From Actinomycetota bacterium (GTDB taxonomy: Bacteria > Actinomycetota > Thermoleophilia > Gaiellales > Gaiellaceae), in the NCBI GenBank assembly GCA_013695295.1, contig JACDAS010000358.1:1-9562 (forward strand): a DNA stretch of 9,562 nt, given 5' to 3'. This document shows positions 6,115-9,562 of this stretch, in pieces. The notes under the pieces are model-generated. The model was not told the DNA's origin, searched no databases, and saw only the letters and a list, made by a program, of their open reading frames with translations. Position 1 is the first letter of the stretch. The number at the start of each line of letters is the position of its first letter. The position numbers and the translations under genes were made by a program.

Positions 6115-7325
6115 GCCGCGAGCAACCCGGTCACGTACATGATCGCGATGCCCGAGACGAAGCCGCCGATCACGTAGCCGGACGAGAGCGGCACCGGCGC
6201 GCGGCGGATGATGAAGCGCGTCACCTCGACGACGACCTCGAGCGCCGCGCCCGCGGCGGCGGCGAAGAAGAGGACGCCGAGGACGTCGTTCGCGAGGAAG
6301 CCGCCGATCCAGGCGCCGGGGATCGTGGGCGCGCCCGCGAGCACCACGAGCCCGAACAGAGCCGGGAGGCTCGCCGAGTGCCCCCGCTCGGCGACGGGAG
6401 CCGCGATCCCGAGCCCCTCGGTGATGTTGTGGATCATGAAGCCGACGATCAGAAAAGTCCCGAGCGTCAGCTCGCCGAGCGCGAAGGACGACCCGATCGC
6501 GAGCCCCTCGCCGAGGTTGTGCACGCCGATCCCGATCGCCACGAGCGTGGCGAGCGCCAGCCCGCCGAGGGCCCCGCTGCCGTCACGGCTCCTGCGGGCC
6601 AGGTGGCTCGAGAGGAACGTCAGCGACAGGTAGCTGACCGCGACGCCGAGCAACACGAGACCTGCACCCCCCACGCCGCCGGGAAGGCCCGCCTGGAGCG
6701 AGAAGGCCTCGGAGAGCGCCTCGACGCCGAGGAAGGTCAGGAGGCCGGCGGTCAAGGCCATGAACGCCGCCAGCCAGCGGGGGTCGGCGCGCCGCAGTGA
6801 GGGCAGCCACAGGAGGCCCAGCGAGATCGGGACGATCCCCACGAGGAAGCCGATCGCCGCGTAGCCGAGCACGCTCCGGCCCGAGGCCCCCGGCGTCTCG
6901 ACCGCCGCGGCGATCGCCTGGGTGGTCTGGATGCCGCTCGAGCTTGTGACGCCGACCGAGATCGGGTCGCCCTCGACCCAGTCGTAGGCGACGCGGATCG
7001 TCGTCGAGCGAAGCCGCTTCAGCGTCCTCGGCCCGTCGAGCGAAAAGGGCACGATCGCGTCGTCGACGGTCACGGTGCCGATCGTCAGCTCCTCGCGCTG
7101 CGGGTTCGTGACGCGAATTCGGATCTCCCCGGGGTCGAAGCTCACGCGCCGGATGTCGAACTCGTCCGCCGGCGGCGGGTTGCGCCCGACCAGGTCGAGC
7201 AGCGAGTCCCCTGCGGTCGCGAAGAGGCCGACCGCCCCGACGAGGAGCACGATCGGGACGAGTGCGAGGAGCCGCCAGCGGGCGCTTCCGCCCGGGGCGC
7301 GGGCGGCGGCGGCGGTGCTCTCCAT
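6111..7325 (-). CDS. ZIP-family metal transporter with N-terminal extracytoplasmic domain
   Basis: 404 aa, much longer than the usual bacterial ZIP (about 250-270). After a basic N-terminus there is one helix (about 18-38), then a beta-rich soluble domain (about 55-145) containing FDIRRVSFDPGEIRIRVTNP and YDWVEGDPISVGV, predicted outside the membrane. The ZIP core follows (152-404) with helices at 152-175, 185-205, 219-240, 254-280, 289-310, 320-343, 347-370 and 382-402. The metal-site motifs are HNLGEG (His269, Asn270, Glu273) and HNITEG (His299, Asn300, Glu303), the conserved ZIP TM4 and TM5 signatures. ZIP proteins bring Zn, Mn or Fe into the cytosol; the metal here is unproven. It is co-transcribed with the oxidase: its ATG overlaps the oxidase stop as TGATG. 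Its stop lies within a CTAG shared with the convergent Asp-box gene. Confidence 0.92.
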   Translation of the reverse strand: MESTAAAARAPGGSARWRLLALVPIVLLVGAVGLFATAGDSLLDLVGRNPPPADEFDIRRVSFDPGEIRIRVTNPQREELTIGTVTVDDAIVPFSLDGPRTLKRLRSTTIRVAYDWVEGDPISVGVTSSSGIQTTQAIAAAVETPGASGRSVLGYAAIGFLVGIVPISLGLLWLPSLRRADPRWLAAFMALTAGLLTFLGVEALSEAFSLQAGLPGGVGGAGLVLLGVAVSYLSLTFLSSHLARRSRDGSGALGGLALATLVAIGIGVHNLGEGLAIGSSFALGELTLGTFLIVGFMIHNITEGLGIAAPVAERGHSASLPALFGLVVLAGAPTIPGAWIGGFLANDVLGVLFFAAAAGAALEVVVEVTRFIIRRAPVPLSSGYVIGGFVSGIAIMYVTGLLAA

Positions 7326-8326
7326 CAGTCGACGACGTCGAAGAAGCCCATCCAGCCGAGCTCGGTGAACTCGGACTGGTGCGCGTGGAACATGAACTGG
7401 CCCGCGTTGTGGAAGTCGATCTCGATGATCCCCCGCTGGCCCTGACAGAGCATCACCGTGTCCGTGTACTCGAACTGGTCGGTGGAGCCCGTCGGGTAGT
7501 AGCGGAAGAACTCCCCGTGCAGGTGAAACGAGTTGATCAGGTCGAACTCGGTCAGGTTCGCGAGGTAGATCCGCACGGTCTCGGAACGCCGCACCCGGAT
7601 CGGGTACTTCGCGTAGTAGAAGGCGAGCCCGTTCACCGAGTAGAAGTTGTTCTCGCCGTCGCCGTCCGTGTCGTAGCCGTTCATCACCATCACGAGCTCC
7701 TGCGCGGGCTTCCGCGGCTTCGGCGGATCGACGATGAAGGCGCCGTAGAGGCCCTTGTGGATGTGCTTCTTCAGCGGCGTCGTGTGGCAGTGGTACAGGT
7801 GGAGCCCGTAGGGGCGGGCCTGAAAGTCGTAGGTGAAGCTCTGGCCGGGGGCGACGATCTCGAAGACCCCGTCCATGTTCGACGGGTGGATCCCGTGGAA
7901 GTGGATCGTGTGCGGGTGCGAGCCGCCGTTCGTGAACTTGACGCGCAGCCGGTCGTCCTCGGTCGCGCGGATCACGGGGCCGGGGACGGTGCCGTTGTAG
8001 GTCCAGGCCGCGAAGGTGACCCCGGACGCGACCTCGAGCTCGCGGTCGACCGCGACGACGTCGTACTCGCGCAGGCGGCCGGGGCGGTGCGGGAGCACGG
8101 GCGGCGGGACGAGCAGCCGGTCGAGCTCGTGGGGCCCACCCGGGGCGGGCACGTCCGCACCGATCATGGCCGCGTGACCGAGCACGGCGTGCTCGTGACC
8201 GCGATGCGTCATCGGAGCCCTCGCCGACGCGAGCTGGGCATCGCCGGGGAGGGCGAGCTTGCAGAGCGGCGCGATGGCGAAGGGCGCTGCGCCGAGGAGC
8301 ACGTCGCGGCGACTGAATTTAGTCAT
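7325..8326 (-). CDS. Tat-exported two-domain multicopper oxidase
   Basis: 333 aa. The N-terminus, SRRDVLLGAAPFAIAPL (5-21), is a twin-arginine signal, so the folded copper enzyme would be exported. A histidine-rich stretch follows (His41, 44, 46, 51). Cupredoxin domain 1 (about 90-200) has HTIHFHG (139-145) and YHCHTTPLKKHIHKGLYG (178-195), with Cys180 and flanking His forming a type 1 site. Domain 2 (about 210-333) has FHLHG (267-271) and FMFHAHQSEFTELGWMGFF (311-329), where the usual HCH is HAH, so no type 1 copper is expected there. This arrangement corresponds to a two-domain (nitrite-reductase-like) oxidase with mononuclear copper only in domain 1 and a trinuclear centre from the HxH pairs. 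Such enzymes oxidise metal ions, phenols or nitrite-type substrates. The context (ZIP, MntR-like regulator) favours metal oxidation, for example Mn(II), Fe(II) or Cu(I); this is inference. The start ATG is probably leaderless. Confidence 0.9.
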   Translation of the reverse strand: MTKFSRRDVLLGAAPFAIAPLCKLALPGDAQLASARAPMTHRGHEHAVLGHAAMIGADVPAPGGPHELDRLLVPPPVLPHRPGRLREYDVVAVDRELEVASGVTFAAWTYNGTVPGPVIRATEDDRLRVKFTNGGSHPHTIHFHGIHPSNMDGVFEIVAPGQSFTYDFQARPYGLHLYHCHTTPLKKHIHKGLYGAFIVDPPKPRKPAQELVMVMNGYDTDGDGENNFYSVNGLAFYYAKYPIRVRRSETVRIYLANLTEFDLINSFHLHGEFFRYYPTGSTDQFEYTDTVMLCQGQRGIIEIDFHNAGQFMFHAHQSEFTELGWMGFFDVVD

Positions 8327-8335
8327 GGCGAAATT
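8316..8335. promoter_or_regulatory. Putative operator: 20-bp imperfect palindrome between oxidase and regulator
   Basis: AATTTAGTCATGGCGAAATT. The 9-bp arms AATTTAGTC and (reverse complement of the right arm) AATTTCGCC match at 7 of 9 positions around a central AT. DtxR/MntR-family proteins bind AT-flanked palindromes of about 19-21 bp, so size and composition fit. It overlaps the oxidase start codon and -10 box and the presumed -35 region of the regulator, so one bound regulator dimer pair could repress both directions. It is the only AT-rich patch noticed in the window. Confidence 0.55.
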
Positions 8336-8338
8336 GTA
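8333..8338 (-). promoter_or_regulatory. -10 box (TACAAT) for the oxidase-ZIP operon
   Basis: On the minus strand TACAAT is followed by exactly 6 nt (TTCGCC) and then the oxidase ATG at 8326. With normal -10 to start-site spacing, transcription would begin at the A of ATG, so the mRNA would be leaderless; indeed there is no Shine-Dalgarno. A clear -35 is not seen. Confidence 0.5.
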
Positions 8339-8342
8339 TATT
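8337..8342 (+). promoter_or_regulatory. -10 box (TATATT) for the metalloregulator gene
   Basis: TATATT is followed by exactly 6 nt (AGAGGA) and then GTG at 8349, so the mRNA would begin at the start codon. A weak -35-like CTGAAT lies at 8313-8318 with an 18-bp spacer. The box overlaps the opposing TACAAT by two bases, which puts two face-away promoters in about 25 bp. Confidence 0.5.
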
Positions 8343-8348
8343 AGAGGA

Positions 8349-9005
8349 GTGGAGAAAGCACCGAGTGAGGCGATTCAGGACTACGTCCGCGAGATCTACA
8401 AGCTCCAGCCGGGCGGCAGCCGCGTCTCGACCTCGGCGATAGCGGCGCGGATGGGCGTTGCCGCGCCCTCGGCGACGGCGATGGTGAAGCGACTGGCCTC
8501 ACTCGGTCTGGCCGAGCACGAGCGCTACCACGGGGTGGTGCTGACCGAGGCCGGCACGAGGGTCGCGCTCGAGGTGATCCGACACCACCGGCTGCTCGAG
8601 CAGTACCTCGTCGACACCCTGGGGCTGCCGCTCGACGCCGTCCATGCCGAGGCGGACCGGCTGGAGCACGCCCTCTCCGAGGAGCTCGAGGCGCGGATCG
8701 ACGAGTCGCTCGGCTTCCCGACCCACGATCCGCACGGAGATCCGATCCCGAGCCCCGAGCTGGAGCTGGACGCCTCCGCTCTTCGCCCCCTGGTCACCCT
8801 CGAGCCCGGCGAGGAGGCGATCGTCCGCAGGGTGCCCGATGGCGACGCGGGCCTTCTGCGCTACCTGGCGAGCCTCGAGCTCGTCCCGGGGGCAACCGTG
8901 GAGCTCCGCCAGGCCGCGCCCTTCGGCGGTCCCGTGACCGTGCGAGCGGGAAGCGGCGAGCACGCGATCTCACGCGAGCTCGCCTCGCGCATCGGCGTCT
9001 CCTAG
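8349..9005 (+). CDS. DtxR/MntR-family metal-dependent transcriptional regulator
   Basis: 218 aa from GTG 8349, in three parts: a winged helix-turn-helix (1-70; STSAIAARMGVAAPSATAMV is the helix-turn-helix), a dimerisation and metal domain (71-135; RHHRLLEQ, then VHAEADRLEHALSEELEARI, then LGFPTHDPHGDPIP) and a FeoA/SH3-like domain (150-218). Metal ligands align with DtxR shifted by one: His80 (His79), Glu84 (Glu83), His99 (His98), Glu106 (Glu105) and His107 (His106). However, Asp11 replaces Met10 and Asp103 replaces Cys102, both acidic as in MntR (Asp8, Glu99). With metal bound the protein would repress the divergent oxidase-ZIP operon and itself. ATG 8325 is in frame but lies upstream of the predicted transcription start and inside the operator; an even longer frame from ATG 8259 overlaps the oxidase and is rejected. 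Confidence 0.92.
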   Translation: MEKAPSEAIQDYVREIYKLQPGGSRVSTSAIAARMGVAAPSATAMVKRLASLGLAEHERYHGVVLTEAGTRVALEVIRHHRLLEQYLVDTLGLPLDAVHAEADRLEHALSEELEARIDESLGFPTHDPHGDPIPSPELELDASALRPLVTLEPGEEAIVRRVPDGDAGLLRYLASLELVPGATVELRQAAPFGGPVTVRAGSGEHAISRELASRIGVS

Positions 9006-9562
9006 AGCCGGAACTCGCCGCGCGCGACGACCACGGCCGAGCCGCCGACCTCGACCGCCTCGAGCTGCTCGGCGCTCCCCACGGCCCGCGCGTAGAGGGT
9101 CGAGGGCCTGCCCACCTCGGCGCCCTGCGAGATCTCGATCTCGTCGCCGAATGAGATCCGGCCATGCCGGGCGAGGTGGAGGGCGAGCGGCCCCGCCGCC
9201 GAGCCCGTGGCCGGATCCTCCGGGACGCCGCCGCCCGGAGCGAACATGCGCGTCTTCCAGCGCGTCCCTTCGCCGGCAAAGCAGTTGATGCCGAGCGTCG
9301 CCGACAGCCGGGCCAGCGAGACGAGATCGGGCTCGAGCGCCGCGACTGCGTCCCGGCCCCGCAGGCAGACGTAGACGTGCGGGATGCCGTTGTCGTAGAG
9401 CTCGACCGGTAGCTCGGAGCGCTCGAGGCCGAGCCCGGCCAGCAGGGCCCGCTCATCGGGGAACGGCCCGATCGTCGGGAGCGGCTGCGACATGCGCCCG
9501 AAGACGATCTTCGGTCCCTCCCGCTCGAGGCGCACGGGTACGACGCCGCTGCCGGTCTCGAG
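9002..9562 (-). CDS. PhzF-family isomerase/epimerase-like protein, N-terminally cut by window end
   Basis: The C-terminal 186 residues of a protein usually about 260-300 aa. The frame is open through the right edge (it begins LETGSGVVPVRLEREG), so the GTG at 9535 is an internal Val, not the start. The hallmark MFAPGGGVPEDPATGSAAG lies at residues 106-124 of the visible part; Asp116 and Ser121 correspond to the conserved Asp208 and Ser213 of PhzF. The catalytic Glu (Glu45 in PhzF) and His74 would lie outside the window or near its edge. The family adopts a diaminopimelate-epimerase fold; characterised members isomerise dihydrohydroxyanthranilic acid in phenazine synthesis, but most genomic copies have unknown substrates. 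No phenazine genes are nearby, so do not infer phenazine production. It is convergent with the regulator gene; the two stops share one CTAG. Confidence 0.9.
   Translation of the reverse strand, partial: LETGSGVVPVRLEREGPKIVFGRMSQPLPTIGPFPDERALLAGLGLERSELPVELYDNGIPHVYVCLRGRDAVAALEPDLVSLARLSATLGINCFAGEGTRWKTRMFAPGGGVPEDPATGSAAGPLALHLARHGRISFGDEIEISQGAEVGRPSTLYARAVGSAEQLEAVEVGGSAVVVARGEFRL

Noticed and set aside
6100..6125. Intrinsic terminator between the convergent Asp-box and ZIP genes
   Set aside because: The stops overlap by 4 bp and no stem plus T-run is visible.
7262..8344. Plus-strand open frame antisense to the multicopper oxidase
   Set aside because: Val/Arg/Glu-rich shadow; the minus strand carries unmistakable copper-binding motifs.
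8259..8348. N-terminal extension of the metalloregulator from ATG 8259 or ATG 8325
   Set aside because: 8259 lies inside the oxidase coding region, and both starts lie upstream of the predicted promoter; family homology begins just after GTG 8349.
9535..9535. GTG at 9535 as the start of the PhzF gene
   Set aside because: The frame continues to the window edge with family-like sequence, and the protein would lack its N-terminal half.
1..9562. tRNA, rRNA, CRISPR arrays, insertion sequences, phage genes
   Set aside because: No direct-repeat/spacer pattern, transposase or integrase motif, or RNA gene signature was seen on either strand.

Overview
This GC-rich window (roughly 70% G+C by eye) has NTGA and TGATG gene overlaps, GTG and probable CTG starts, and almost no intergenic DNA. 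That is typical of Actinobacteriota. The MoxR/DUF58/DUF4129 cluster and the ZIP transporter with an N-terminal extracytoplasmic domain would suit a Thermoleophilia-like lineage, but this placement is an inference, not a sequence match.

Layout, left to right. (1) 1-602 (+): the C-terminal part of an NCS1-family nucleobase/vitamin-precursor permease, cut by the window edge. (2) 603-738: the only real intergenic region, rich in perfect inverted repeats. (3) 739-6114 (+): a seven-gene, tightly overlapping operon: DUF4129 membrane protein, small two-TM protein, MoxR AAA+ ATPase, DUF58 protein, multi-TM protein, PfkB-family sugar kinase, and a 130-aa protein with two Asp-box motifs. Every one of the six junctions shifts the reading frame by -1 through NTGA or TGATG overlaps, and four offer CTG as the overlapping start. 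(4) 6111-8326 (-): a two-gene operon, a Tat-exported two-domain multicopper oxidase followed (TGATG overlap) by a ZIP-family metal transporter. (5) 8349-9005 (+): a divergent DtxR/MntR-family metalloregulator. (6) 9002-9562 (-): a PhzF-family protein, truncated at its N-terminus by the window end.

How the genes may work together. MoxR ATPases usually act as chaperones for vWA or DUF58 partners in envelope or stress functions, so the first four or five genes probably form one membrane-associated complex. No transglutaminase gene, a frequent companion, is present here. The kinase and Asp-box protein are translationally linked to this operon without an obvious reason.

The right half is a self-contained metal module: regulator, oxidase and transporter. 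Between the oxidase and the regulator lies the only AT-rich patch of the window. It carries a 20-bp imperfect palindrome (8316-8335) and two opposing, overlapping -10 boxes, each exactly 6 nt from a start codon. This suggests that both transcripts are leaderless and share one operator. The regulator has Asp where DtxR/IdeR has Met10 and Asp where it has Cys102, which points to manganese or another non-iron metal.
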